From Candidatus Avimonas faecium (GTDB lineage: Bacteria > Bacillota > Clostridia > Oscillospirales > Acutalibacteraceae): 55,927 nucleotides of DNA. Position numbers and translations under genes: made by a program. Positions 44,812-53,462 of the stretch are shown in pieces (position 1 is the first letter of the stretch; every line of letters starts with the position of its first letter). The notes below the pieces were generated by a model. It had not been told where the DNA came from. It worked only from the letters and a program-made list of their open reading frames with translations, and made no database searches. The stretch lies in NCBI GenBank assembly GCA_904419005.1, contig CAJFQI010000011.1, positions 1 to 55,927 on the forward strand, given 5' to 3'.

Positions 44812-47184
44812 TCAGTCGCGGTATTCCTCAATGATATACGCCTCGTAAATGTCGCCCACGCGCACATCGTTGAACTTTTCCAGCCCGATGCCGCATTCGT
44901 ACCCCTGGGCGACCTCCTTGACATCGTCCTTGAACCGCTTGAGGGAAGCCATCTTGTCGTCCGCAATGATGATGCCGTCCCGCACCACCCGGATCAGGTC
45001 GCCACGCAGGATCTTGCCGTCAAGCACATAGCAGCCGGCCACCGCGCCGACGCCGGTGATGCGGTACACCTGCCGCACCTCCACCCGGCCGTGGAGCACC
45101 TCGCGGGTCTTGGGCGCGAGCATCCCCTTCATGGCGGCTTCGATTTCTTCAATGCAGTCGTAGATGATGCGGTAGAGCCGCATCTCCACGCCCTTGGCCT
45201 CCGCCGCGGCCTGGGCCAGCGGATCCGGGCGGACGTTGAAGCCGACGATGATCGCATTGGACGCGTCGGCCAGCATCACGTCGCTCTCGCTCACCGCGCC
45301 GACCGCGCCGTGGATGACCCGGACGCGGACCTCGTCGTTTGAAAGCTTCTCCAACGACTGGCGGACCGCCTCGACCGAGCCCTGCACGTCGGCCTTGACG
45401 ATGATGTCCAGCTCCTTCATCTCGCCCTGCTGCATCTGGTCAAAGAGGTTGTCAAGCGTCACCTTCTGGTACTGGCTGAACTGCTCCTCCTTGGCGGCGG
45501 TCTTGCGCTGCTCCACCAGCTGGCGGGCCAGCCGCTCGTCCGACACGGCGTTGAACACGTCGCCCGAAGCGGGCACCTCGTCCAGGCCCATGATCTCCAC
45601 CGGGACGGAGGGCCCCGCCTCCGTCAGCCGGCGGCCGTTTTCGTCGGCCATGGCGCGCACGCGGCCCACCGACATCCCCGCCACCAGGACGTCCCCAGTG
45701 CGCAGGGTGCCGTTCTGCACCAGCACCGTCGCGATCGGGCCGCGGCCCTTATCAAGCCGGGCCTCAATCACCGTGCCCTTGGCCGGCCGGTCGGGGTTGG
45801 CCTTGAGCTCCTTCATCTCCGCCACCAGCAGCACGGTCTCCAGCAGCTTATCCAGCCCCTCGCCCGTGTGCGCCGACACCGGCACGCAGATGACGTCGCC
45901 GCCCCATTCCTCAGGCACCAGCTCATATTCGGTGAGCTGCTGCATCACCCGGTCGGGGTTGGCGTCCGGCTTATCCATTTTGTTGATCGCCACGATGATC
46001 GACACCCCGGCGGCCTTAGCGTGGTTGATTGCTTCTACCGTCTGGGGCATTACGCCGTCGTCCGCCGCGACCACCAGGATCGCGATATCGGTGACCTGGG
46101 CGCCGCGGGCGCGCATTGAGGTAAACGCCGCGTGGCCGGGGGTGTCCAGGAAGGTGATATACTGCCCGTCCACATTCACCCGGTAAGCGCCGATGTGCTG
46201 GGTGATGCCGCCGGCCTCCCCGGCGGTCACGTTGGTGCGGCGGATCGCGTCCAGGATCGAGGTCTTGCCGTGGTCGACGTGGCCCATCACCACCACGACC
46301 GGGTCGCGGGGCTTGAGGTTCTGGTCGGTGTCCTCGCTGTCGTCAATAATCCGCTCCTCAATGGTGACCACGACCTCCCGCTCCACCTTGGCGTGGAACT
46401 CGGTCGCTACCAGGTATGCGGTGTCAAAATCGATCTCCTGGTTGACGGTCGCCATCACGCCGAGGCCCATCAGCTTCTTGATGACCTCCGCCGCCGTCGC
46501 CTTCAGGCGGGAAGCCAGCTCGCCCACCGTGATAGTGTCCCCCACCGTGATGGTGATCGGCTTGCTCTTGCGCTCCTGCGCGATGCGGCGCAGCCGCTCC
46601 GCCTCGGTCTCCCGGCGGCCGTGCGGCTTCCGGTACTGCTGGGAACGCTGGTTGAGCTTTTGCTTCTTGACGGCGCCGCCGTCCCCCCGCACCCGGTTGG
46701 AGGTCTGGGCCAGCACGTCGAATTTCTCATCGTATTTGTTGCCCACGTTGGCCTGGGGGGTGCGGGTATCGACCGTCCGGCGCTCCGCCGGGCGCTTGGG
46801 ATGCACCGGCTGCTGGGCGGGCTGCTTGGCCTTTTGCCCGCCGGCCGGGGCGGCCTGCGCGGCCGCGGGGGCCTTGCCCGCCTGAGCGGGGGCGGGCGCC
46901 TTCTCCCTTGCCGCGGCGGCCGCCTGCCGGGCGGCCGCTTCCTGCTCCGCCTTGCGCTGCTTTTCCTGTGCGCGGGCCCGCTCGCCGATGGCGAAATACT
47001 CGTCGAAATTCTCGACCTGGTTTTCCTGGGTAAAGCGTTCGAATACGAGATCCAGCTCGTTTTCCTCCAGCGCGGTCATGCTCTTCTTCGGGGCGCCCCC
47101 AAACTCCGCAAGGAGGTTGATGACCTCCTTGGTGGGCTTGCCGAAGTCCTTGGCGACCTCGCTGACGCGGTATTTAATCATCAT
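44812..47184 (-). CDS. infB: Translation initiation factor IF-2
   Basis: The 790-residue GTPase has an N-terminal IF2-N domain (3-52), a charged Ala/Gln-rich linker (70-200), a second IF2-N (about 210-260) and the G domain with G1 GHVDHGKTS (301-309), G3 DTPGHAAF and G4 NKMDKP, then domains II-IV (C-terminal half ending YIIEEYRD). It brings initiator fMet-tRNA to the 30S subunit. Start ATG 47184 overlaps the stop of the shifted ylxQ frame. Place in the nusA operon is conserved. Confidence 0.97.
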   Translation of the reverse strand: MMIKYRVSEVAKDFGKPTKEVINLLAEFGGAPKKSMTALEENELDLVFERFTQENQVENFDEYFAIGERARAQEKQRKAEQEAAARQAAAAAREKAPAPAQAGKAPAAAQAAPAGGQKAKQPAQQPVHPKRPAERRTVDTRTPQANVGNKYDEKFDVLAQTSNRVRGDGGAVKKQKLNQRSQQYRKPHGRRETEAERLRRIAQERKSKPITITVGDTITVGELASRLKATAAEVIKKLMGLGVMATVNQEIDFDTAYLVATEFHAKVEREVVVTIEERIIDDSEDTDQNLKPRDPVVVVMGHVDHGKTSILDAIRRTNVTAGEAGGITQHIGAYRVNVDGQYITFLDTPGHAAFTSMRARGAQVTDIAILVVAADDGVMPQTVEAINHAKAAGVSIIVAINKMDKPDANPDRVMQQLTEYELVPEEWGGDVICVPVSAHTGEGLDKLLETVLLVAEMKELKANPDRPAKGTVIEARLDKGRGPIATVLVQNGTLRTGDVLVAGMSVGRVRAMADENGRRLTEAGPSVPVEIMGLDEVPASGDVFNAVSDERLARQLVEQRKTAAKEEQFSQYQKVTLDNLFDQMQQGEMKELDIIVKADVQGSVEAVRQSLEKLSNDEVRVRVIHGAVGAVSESDVMLADASNAIIVGFNVRPDPLAQAAAEAKGVEMRLYRIIYDCIEEIEAAMKGMLAPKTREVLHGRVEVRQVYRITGVGAVAGCYVLDGKILRGDLIRVVRDGIIIADDKMASLKRFKDDVKEVAQGYECGIGLEKFNDVRVGDIYEAYIIEEYRD

Positions 47185-47550
47185 AACCTACGATCATCCT
47201 TTCTGCTCGTCCGTCCCTGGCAGGGGCCGTCCTCCTGCCCCGCAAGCTTGCGCAGGGACGCCGCAAACCCCTCGTCCTCCAGCGCGAGTACGCCGACCGG
47301 CTTCTTAAGCCCCAGCGCCGCGCCGATCTCCTCCTTGCGCAAGGGCAGGGGGAGGAACAGGCCCGGGCGGTCCTGCGCGGCAAAGCGGATCCGCGGCGGT
47401 CATCACCGCAGCGGCCTTGCCCCGGCCGATCAGGGCGGCCACGGCGTCAAAGCCGGCCGTCAGCTTCCCGGCGCGGCGCGCCATCCCCAGCAGCCCGGCG
47501 ATGCGCCCGGCCGGGTCAAAGGATGCCGCCGGGGCGCGTTCATTTTTCAT
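47181..47550 (-). pseudogene. ylxQ: ylxQ (L7Ae/L30e-type RNA-binding protein), broken by internal deletion and frameshift
   Basis: Two pieces of one L7Ae-type gene lie in different frames. The N-terminal half starts at ATG 47550 (overlapping ylxR) with IAGLLGMARRAGKLTAG and GRGKAAAVMTAAD, good to about 47387. The C-terminal half (FAAQDRPGLFLPLPLRKEE, IGAALGLKKPVGVLALEDE, GFAASLRKL) continues from about 47383 in another frame and ends at a TGA overlapping the infB start. Against YlxQ (100 aa), roughly 10-13 residues between the halves are absent as well, so this is a deletion that is not a multiple of three, at a GGATCC. Read straight, the first frame continues as a Pro-rich tail to 47305 (81 aa). 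Possible explanations are real loss or an assembly error. Confidence 0.75.
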
Positions 47551-47815
47551 TGGCCAGCAATTCCTCCTCCATCCGGTCGTACACCTCGGCGGGAATCGGG
47601 CAGGAAAAGGCTTTTTCCAGCCGTCTCGCTTTCCGGGCGGACTTCAGGCAGGCGGGGTCCGGGCAGACATACGCGCCGCGGCCCGGCTTGCGGCCGGTCA
47701 TGTCCAGCGATATCTCGCCCTGCGGGCTTTTCACCACCCGGACCAGCTCCTTCTTGGGCTTCATCTCGCCGCAGCCCGTGCACATACGCAGGGGTATCTT
47801 TTTCACCCGCGCCAT
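47540..47815 (-). CDS. ylxR: YlxR family nucleoid/RNA-binding protein
   Basis: The 91-residue basic protein has the YlxR motif PLRMCTGCGEMKPKKELVR, then DMTGRKPGRGAYVCPDPACL with paired cysteines. Family members bind RNA/DNA, and in Bacillus YlxR has been reported to act as a nucleoid-associated regulator. ATG 47815 is favoured by GAAGGG 9 nt upstream; an ATG at 47824 directly follows that site. It lies between nusA and ylxQ as usual. Confidence 0.94.
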   Translation of the reverse strand: MARVKKIPLRMCTGCGEMKPKKELVRVVKSPQGEISLDMTGRKPGRGAYVCPDPACLKSARKARRLEKAFSCPIPAEVYDRMEEELLANEK

Positions 47816-47997
47816 CGTCCTCATCCCTTCCCTCTGATTCTGCCTCGTATTGGATCCTGCGTTCCTGCCAAATATATCAATAAACTCCGGCCGCCGCCAT
47901 GCCGGCTTTCCCCGGCATAAAAGCGGCTTCCGGCGGATTTTTCCTGGGGTGCCGCGGAGGATGCTTCCGCCCTTTCCCCGGGGCCGCTGCGGGCCCT

Positions 47998-49086
47998 TTA
48001 TTCCTTCGCGGCCGGCTCCTCCGGCTCGTCCTCGCCGTAGAAGCCGCTTTCCGGGCGGATGTCGATCTTCCAGCCGGTCAGCTTGGCGGCCAGCCGGGCG
48101 TTCTGCCCCTTGTTGCCGATGGCCAGGGAAAGCTGCGCGTCCGGCACGCTCACCCGGCAGGCGTGCGCGCCGTCGGGATCAAGGTCCACGCGGACCACCT
48201 TGGCGGGCGCCAGGGCGGCGGCGATGAACTCCTCGGGCTTGTCGCTGTATTCAATAATGTCGATCTTCTCGCCCCCGAGCTCCTCGACAATCCCGGCGAC
48301 GCGGGCGCCGCGCGGGCCGATGCAGGCGCCGACCGCGTCGACGTTCTCATCGTGGCTGAGCACCGCCAGCTTGGTGCGGGAGCCGGCTTCGCGGGAAACG
48401 GCCTTGATCTCGACCACGCCGTTGAAGATTTCGGGGACCTCCATCTCAAACAGGCGCTTGACCAGGCCGGGATGGGTGCGGGAAATCAGCGCGCGGGGGC
48501 CTTTGTCCCCTTCGCGGACATCAACGACGAAGACCTTGATGCGGTCGCCCTCGTGGAGCTGCTCGCCGCTGATCTGCTCGGTGACGGGCAGCACCGCCTC
48601 CGCCTTGCCGATTTCGACGGTCGCCGCGCCGGTCTTGGCGTCCACGCGGGTCACTACCGCGGTCACCAGCTCCTGGTTGCGGCGCTGGAATTCCTGCATC
48701 TGCTGGCCGCGCTCCGCTTCCCGGATGCCCTGGCGGATGACGTGCTTGGCCGTCTGGGCCGCGATGCGGCCGAACTGCTTGGTCTCCAGCGGGATGACCA
48801 CCACGTCGCCCACCACCGCCTTTTTATTATAGCGGTGGGCCTCGTCAATCGTCATCTGCTCGTCGGGGTCCTCCACCTCGTCCACCACCGTCTTGCGCAG
48901 GGAGACATCGAATTCGTTGGTGGCGGGATCCATAATGACCGCGATATTTTCCTTGCCGCCGAAATCCCGCTTGACCGCGATGATGATCGCGGCGCGGATC
49001 TTCTCCAGCAGGTAGTCGCCCGGGATCCCCTTTTCCTTTTCAAGCAGCTTCAGGGCTTCAAAAAATTCGGCGTTTGCGTTACTCAT
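47998..49086 (-). CDS. nusA: Transcription elongation/termination factor NusA
   Basis: The 362-residue protein has the N-terminal RNA polymerase-binding domain (FFEALKLLEKEKGIPGDYLLE), S1 (about 135-200), and KH1-KH2 (RTKLAVLSHDENVDAVGACIGPRG; SLAIGNKGQNARLAAKLTGWKID is the KH2 core split here by residues). It has no C-terminal acidic repeats, as in other Bacillota. ATG 49086 follows GGAGGAG and overlaps the rimP stop. Confidence 0.96.
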   Translation of the reverse strand: MSNANAEFFEALKLLEKEKGIPGDYLLEKIRAAIIIAVKRDFGGKENIAVIMDPATNEFDVSLRKTVVDEVEDPDEQMTIDEAHRYNKKAVVGDVVVIPLETKQFGRIAAQTAKHVIRQGIREAERGQQMQEFQRRNQELVTAVVTRVDAKTGAATVEIGKAEAVLPVTEQISGEQLHEGDRIKVFVVDVREGDKGPRALISRTHPGLVKRLFEMEVPEIFNGVVEIKAVSREAGSRTKLAVLSHDENVDAVGACIGPRGARVAGIVEELGGEKIDIIEYSDKPEEFIAAALAPAKVVRVDLDPDGAHACRVSVPDAQLSLAIGNKGQNARLAAKLTGWKIDIRPESGFYGEDEPEEPAAKE

Positions 49087-49633
49087 TTTCCGTTTCTCCT
49101 CCGTTATCGTCATCCCAGAGCTCGTCGTCCATCAGGCGGACGGACGAAATCTCCTTTTTTGAAAAGGACCGGTCCGCGCCGTCCTCCGTGGTGATGTGTA
49201 TGGCGCCGTCCGCGCAGCCGGACAGGATCCCCGCGACCTCCCGCGCGCCGTCCGGGAGCGGGCGGATCAGCCGGACGACCACCGGCCATCCCTCGCACAG
49301 CGAAAAATGCTCCGGCCGGGTCAGCTCCCGCTCCACGCCGGGGGAGCTGACCTCAAGGCAGTAGGACTGGGGGATGGGGTCCGCCTCGTCCAAAACCTTA
49401 TCCATCCGCCGGGACATCGCCACGCAGTCGTCCATTGACACGTCGCCGTCCTCCCGGTCAATGAAAATCCGCAGGAACCAGGTCGCGCCTTCCTTGACGA
49501 AGCGGACGTCCCAAAGGGCCAGCCCCAGCTCCTGCGCCACCGGCTGCGCCAGGCGGTAGCACACCGCCGCCGTATTGCCCTTTCCCTGCCCGGCCCGCCC
49601 GGGGCCGCCCTGCGTCCTTGCACCCTTTGCCAT
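49079..49633 (-). CDS. rimP: Ribosome maturation factor RimP
   Basis: The 184-residue protein has ELGLALWDVRFVKEG, FIDREDGDVSMDDCVAMSR and LEVSSPGVERELTRPEHF, diagnostic of RimP, plus the C-terminal SH3-like domain and an acidic tail. It assists 30S assembly. ATG 49633 follows AGGAAAGGA. It is first gene of the nusA operon. Confidence 0.95.
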   Translation of the reverse strand: MAKGARTQGGPGRAGQGKGNTAAVCYRLAQPVAQELGLALWDVRFVKEGATWFLRIFIDREDGDVSMDDCVAMSRRMDKVLDEADPIPQSYCLEVSSPGVERELTRPEHFSLCEGWPVVVRLIRPLPDGAREVAGILSGCADGAIHITTEDGADRSFSKKEISSVRLMDDELWDDDNGGETENE

Positions 49634-49706
49634 ACCGCCGTCCTTTCCTGCCCGCGCGCCGCGCCCCAAAGGGGGCCGGACCCAACGGATCCGGCCGGAC
49701 AAAGAC

Positions 49707-49732
49707 AAAAGAGCGGGTCGCCCCACTCTTTT
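49707..49732 (-). promoter_or_regulatory. Leader hairpin of the rimP-nusA-infB operon
   Basis: On the minus strand AAAAGAGTGGG and CCCGCTCTTTT form an 11-bp stem (one G-T) with a GCGA loop, about 20-45 nt after the expected transcription start. GTCTTTGTCC follows. It resembles a weak terminator and could be an attenuator sensitive to NusA; this is inference. Confidence 0.5.
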
Positions 49733-49759
49733 CTACCATAAACGTATTAAGCATAGCTT

Positions 49760-49788
49760 AGTATACCACGGCGGCGCGGCAAATGCAA
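49760..49788 (-). promoter_or_regulatory. Sigma-A promoter of the nusA operon
   Basis: Minus strand: TTGCAT (49783-49788), 17-bp spacer, TATACT (49760-49765). Confidence 0.85.
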
Positions 49789-49903
49789 GGGCTTTTTGAA
49801 AAAATTTGCTCCGCCGGCAGCAGGCGGCGCCCCGCTCCCCACCTCCCCGCCTCCCTTGCGCAATTCTTGCCTGCCAGGCTATATATTTTGGGACGGAATA
49901 TGC

Positions 49904-49909
49904 TATAAT
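49904..49909 (+). promoter_or_regulatory. Extended -10 promoter of the ZIP transporter gene
   Basis: TATAAT at 49904-49909 is preceded by TGC (extended -10). No clear -35 is seen. It lies 75 bp before the start at 49984. Confidence 0.65.
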
Positions 49910-49983
49910 AAGAAAACCGCACGCCGTACCGCGCCCAGAGGGCCGGACCCCTACGGCCGTGGCGGCAAGAGGAGGCGCGTCCT

Positions 49984-50778
49984 ATGCAATGGGGGCTTTT
50001 CGCCATTTTGATGATTCTTCCCTGGGCGGCAACCTACGGCGGCTCGCTGGCCGGGGTGCATTTCCGGCTGGGCACCACCCGGCGGCAGGGCGGGCTGCTC
50101 GGCTTCGCGGCGGGGGTGATGATCGCCGCGGCGGTCTGGTCGCTGATTCTGCCCGCGTTTGAGGAAATCGGCGCGGATGCGGCGGGGGCGGCGGTCGTGA
50201 GCGCCGGCTTCTTCCTGGGCTGCGCAGGGATGCTGCTGCTGGACCGGCTGGTTCCCCACCAGCACACCGACGAGGCCACGCCGGAGGGGCATCCCTCCCA
50301 CCTTTCCCGCCCGATGCTGCTGGTGCTGGCGGTCGCCCTGCACAACATCCCGGAGGGGCTGGCCCTCGGGGTGGTGATCGCTGCGGCCATGGGGCAGGAG
50401 GCTATGACCTGGACGGGCGCGCTGATGTTCGGCCTGGGGCTGGCGCTGCAGAACTTCCCGGAGGGGCTGGCGGTGGTCCTCCCCCTCCGCCAGGCCGGCG
50501 CGGACAAAGGGAAATGCCACCGGCTCGGGCTGCTGGCCAGCTTTGCCGAGCCGGGCGCCGCCCTGGCAGGGCTGCTGTTCACCTCCCTGCTTTCGTCCCT
50601 GGGCGGGGTGATTATGCCCCTGCTGCTCAGCGTCGCGGCCGGGGCGATGATCTTCATCGTCGTGGAAGAGCTGATCCCCGAATCGCAGGCCGTCCATGCG
50701 GAGCATGGACACGCCGCCACCTACGGGTTCCTGCTCGGCTTCTGGATGATGGCGCTGATGGGGGTGCTCGGCGGCTGA
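49984..50778 (+). CDS. ZIP family divalent metal transporter
   Basis: The 264-residue protein has eight predicted helices and the two metal-site helices of ZIP proteins: ALHNIPEGLALGV (His120, Asn121, Glu124) and LQNFPEGLAVVLPL (Asn157, Glu160), the second with Gln in place of His as in GufA-like members. A His-containing loop (PHQHTDEATPEGHPSH) precedes helix 4. It probably imports Zn(II), Fe(II) or Mn(II). AAGAGGAGG lies upstream of the ATG. Confidence 0.92.
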   Translation: MQWGLFAILMILPWAATYGGSLAGVHFRLGTTRRQGGLLGFAAGVMIAAAVWSLILPAFEEIGADAAGAAVVSAGFFLGCAGMLLLDRLVPHQHTDEATPEGHPSHLSRPMLLVLAVALHNIPEGLALGVVIAAAMGQEAMTWTGALMFGLGLALQNFPEGLAVVLPLRQAGADKGKCHRLGLLASFAEPGAALAGLLFTSLLSSLGGVIMPLLLSVAAGAMIFIVVEELIPESQAVHAEHGHAATYGFLLGFWMMALMGVLGG

Positions 50779-50950
50779 CCGCGCCCCTGCGGGGACGGGA
50801 GGCCCGGGGCTGCCGGCCTCGCCCGCTCCGGCCGTTTCCGGGCAGGCGCCTGGTAAGGAGCCTTTTCGCTTTGCCGATCTATTATATGTTTTCAAACTGC
50901 TGCCTTGCCGTCTCACGGCCATAAGGCCGCTGAAAGGACCGGATGCTTGG

Positions 50951-52201
50951 ATGGAAAAAATCGTATTGGACAACGGCCTGCGCGTGCTGCTCCTTCCCTT
51001 GGAGGGCTTCCGCTCCGCCAGCGTGGACGTCTGGGTGGCGGCCGGCTCCCGGCACGAGCGGGAACCGGAGCAGGGCATATCCCATTTTATTGAGCATATG
51101 CTGTTTAAGGGGACGGCCCGCCGCTCGGCCCGGGATATTTCGGAGGAAATGGACAGGCTGGGCGGCAGCGTCAACGCCTACACCGCCAAGGAATACACCC
51201 GCTATTATTGCCAGTGCCTGGGGGAAAGCGCCGTGCCGGCGCTGGACATCCTATGCGACATGCTCGCCTCCCCCCGGCTGGACCCCGCGGAGATGGAGCG
51301 GGAACGGGGGGTGATCCTGGACGAGATGGCGATGTACGAGGACAGCGGCGAGGATGTGGCGCATGAAGCCCTCTGTGCCGCGGTCTGGCCTCATTCGCCC
51401 CTGGGGCGCGCGATCTGCGGGCTGACGGAGACGGTGTCCGCCCTGACGGCGGAGGACCTGCGGCGGTATATGCGCCGGCACTATACGCCGGAGCGCATGG
51501 TGGCCGTGGCGGCCGGCCGGTTTGACCGGGAGGGCGTCCTCCGCCTGCTGCGGGACACCCTCGGCGCCCTGCCGCGGGGGGAGGGCGTGCCCCAGCCGGA
51601 CGCGCCGGCCTTTACCCCTTCCCTAGCCCTGAAGCCTAAGGAGTTTGAACAGACCAGCCTGGTGCTGGCCATGCCCGGCCTCCCCGCCGGGGATCCCCGC
51701 CGGTACGCGATGAGCCTGCTGAACTTTATCGTCGGGGGCGGGGCCTCCTCCCGGCTGTTCCAGCGGCTGCGGGAGGAGCTTGGGCTGGCCTATTCGGTAT
51801 ATAGCGCCTCCTACGCCAGCCGGGGCGCGGGGATGTTCACGGTGGCCGCCTCCTTTTCCGCCGACCGGCAGGAGCAGGTGCTGTCCGAGCTCCGGGCCGT
51901 CCTGCGCGGCCTGCCCGGCTCCATTTCGGAGGAGGAATTCGCCCGCGCCCGCGCGCAGGTCAAGGCTTCCTTCATCCTGGGGCTGGAGACGGTGGCCTCC
52001 CAGGCGTCCTACGCGGGGCGCAACGAGCTGCTCGAGGGCCGGGAAATCCCGCCGGAGGAAGCGATCGCCGCGCTGGACCGGCTGACGGCGGAGGATGTCA
52101 ACGCGTTGGCGGACGAGCTCCTGCGGGACCCCCGCCGCGCCCTTTCGGTGGCGGGGGAGATCCGCGGGCGGGCTTTTTACGAGCCGTTCCTGAAGCCGTA
52201 G
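50951..52201 (+). CDS. M16 family zinc metallopeptidase (processing-peptidase-like)
   Basis: The 416-residue protein has the inverted zinc motif HFIEH (His45, Glu48, His49) and a downstream glutamate in GVILDEMAMYED, as in PqqL/MPP-type one-chain halves. The C-terminal M16 domain (about 190-360) shows the GGGASSRLFQRLREELGLAYSV stretch, which is the conserved substrate-side motif. The zinc site is complete, so it should be active as a homodimer, in the cytosol (no signal peptide). A Bacillus relative is YmxG/MlpA. AAAGGA precedes the start. Confidence 0.93.
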   Translation: MEKIVLDNGLRVLLLPLEGFRSASVDVWVAAGSRHEREPEQGISHFIEHMLFKGTARRSARDISEEMDRLGGSVNAYTAKEYTRYYCQCLGESAVPALDILCDMLASPRLDPAEMERERGVILDEMAMYEDSGEDVAHEALCAAVWPHSPLGRAICGLTETVSALTAEDLRRYMRRHYTPERMVAVAAGRFDREGVLRLLRDTLGALPRGEGVPQPDAPAFTPSLALKPKEFEQTSLVLAMPGLPAGDPRRYAMSLLNFIVGGGASSRLFQRLREELGLAYSVYSASYASRGAGMFTVAASFSADRQEQVLSELRAVLRGLPGSISEEEFARARAQVKASFILGLETVASQASYAGRNELLEGREIPPEEAIAALDRLTAEDVNALADELLRDPRRALSVAGEIRGRAFYEPFLKP

Positions 52202-52242
52202 CCCCCGCGCGGGCCCGCCGGGCGGAAAATGCCCGCCGGCGC

Positions 52243-52271
52243 TTGCGGAGCGGCGGCGCGCTTGCTATAAT
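52243..52271 (+). promoter_or_regulatory. Promoter of proBA
   Basis: TTGCGG (52243-52248), 17-bp spacer, perfect TATAAT (52266-52271) with TGC just before it. The leader is about 110 nt. Confidence 0.8.
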
Positions 52272-52392
52272 AGACCCATCCCTTGCCGGGATCTTCCGGC
52301 GCGGAAGGCGCGGCGGCGGGCGGGGCGACTCCGGCCGCCGGGCGGCCAGCCGGCGCGCCGTTCTGTACAATAACGGATAGGATGTGACGGAA

Positions 52393-53211
52393 ATGTCTTC
52401 GGATACCGGCGTGAACGCCGTTTCCCAGGCCGGCCGGGTGGTCGTCAAGGTCGGCACCTCCACCCTTACATATGAAAACGGCCGGCTCAACCTCCGGCGG
52501 ATTGAAACGCTGGTGCGGGTGCTTTCGGACCTCAAGAATTCCGGGAAAGAGATTATCCTGGTGACCTCCGGCGCCATCGGCGTAGGGACGGGGCAGCTGG
52601 GACTCCGGCAGCGGCCGCAGGACACGGCCGGCAAGCAGGCGGCGGCCGCCGTCGGCCAGTGCGAGCTGATGTACAGCTATGACAAGCAGTTTTCCTCCTA
52701 CGGGCATGTAACCGCGCAGGTGCTGCTGACACGGGACGTGATTGAGGACGACCGCCGCAAGGAGCACGTCGTCAACACCCTTTCCCGGCTGCTGGAATAC
52801 GGGGCAATCCCGATTGTCAACGAAAACGACACCGTCTCGGTGGAGGAAATTGAGTTCGGCGACAACGACACCCTGTCGGCCATTGTGGCCGTACTGGCCC
52901 GCGCCCAAGCCCTGGTGATGCTGACCGATATTGACGGGCTGTATACCGCCGATCCCCGGAGCCATGCCGACGCGCGGCTGATCCCGGTGGTTGAAGCCAT
53001 CGACGACACGATGCGGCAGGCTGCCAGCGGGGCCGGCTCCGCCCGGGGCACGGGCGGGATGGTGACCAAGCTGCACGCGGCGGAGATCGCCACGGCGGCA
53101 GGTATCCCCACCGTCATTATGAGCGGGGCAAATCCCCGGCGGCTGTACGACCTGTTCGACGGCAAGCACATCGGGACGCTGTTCCCAGGGTGCCGCCCCA
53201 ACGAGAGATAG
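52393..53211 (+). CDS. proB: Glutamate 5-kinase
   Basis: First enzyme of proline synthesis: ATP + glutamate to glutamyl-5-phosphate. The 272-residue product has the amino acid kinase fold (VVKVGTSTLT, VTSGAIGVG, NENDTVSVEEIEFGDNDTLSA, MLTDIDGLYTADP, GTGGMVTKLHAAEIA). It lacks the C-terminal PUA domain, a short form common in Clostridia. ATG 52393 is preferred; GTG 52384 in frame is possible. Downstream proA makes the product into the semialdehyde. Confidence 0.95.
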   Translation: MSSDTGVNAVSQAGRVVVKVGTSTLTYENGRLNLRRIETLVRVLSDLKNSGKEIILVTSGAIGVGTGQLGLRQRPQDTAGKQAAAAVGQCELMYSYDKQFSSYGHVTAQVLLTRDVIEDDRRKEHVVNTLSRLLEYGAIPIVNENDTVSVEEIEFGDNDTLSAIVAVLARAQALVMLTDIDGLYTADPRSHADARLIPVVEAIDDTMRQAASGAGSARGTGGMVTKLHAAEIATAAGIPTVIMSGANPRRLYDLFDGKHIGTLFPGCRPNER

Positions 53212-53235
53212 ACGCTGCCTTCCTCCGCGGCACCG

Positions 53236-53273
53236 GGATGTCCTTTGGGACATCCAAAAATGCTCCGCATTTT
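53236..53273 (+). repeat. Two tandem perfect hairpins between proB and proA
   Basis: GGATGTCC/GGACATCC (53236-53243, 53248-53255; loop TTTG) is followed at once by AAAATGC/GCATTTT (53257-53263, 53267-53273; loop TCC). They lie 25 bp after the proB stop in a 251-bp gap that has no gene. No T-tract follows, so they are not a standard terminator. They could stabilise proB mRNA or tune proA. Confidence 0.55.
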
Positions 53274-53462
53274 CCCAGGCTTCGTGCGATACAGAGGAGC
53301 CCCCGGCAGGAGCCCGACGCGGTTTTTCCAACCAACCGGGCCGCTTCCCCGACAGCAAACCAGGCAGGGGCTTGATGGCGGCATGGGCCGCCCAGATCCC
53401 GTAAACGGCAAACAAACGAATGGCGGGGGATCCCCCGCCCCCGCAGGAAAGGATGATCACCC

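Noticed and set aside
47305-47550. ylxQ as an intact 81-residue protein
   Set aside because: The last 25 residues are a Pro/Gly-rich run unlike L7Ae proteins, while the true C-terminal half is found in another frame directly downstream.
49951-51174. 407-codon minus-strand open frame over the ZIP and M16 genes
   Set aside because: Antisense to two recognised proteins; no start signals.
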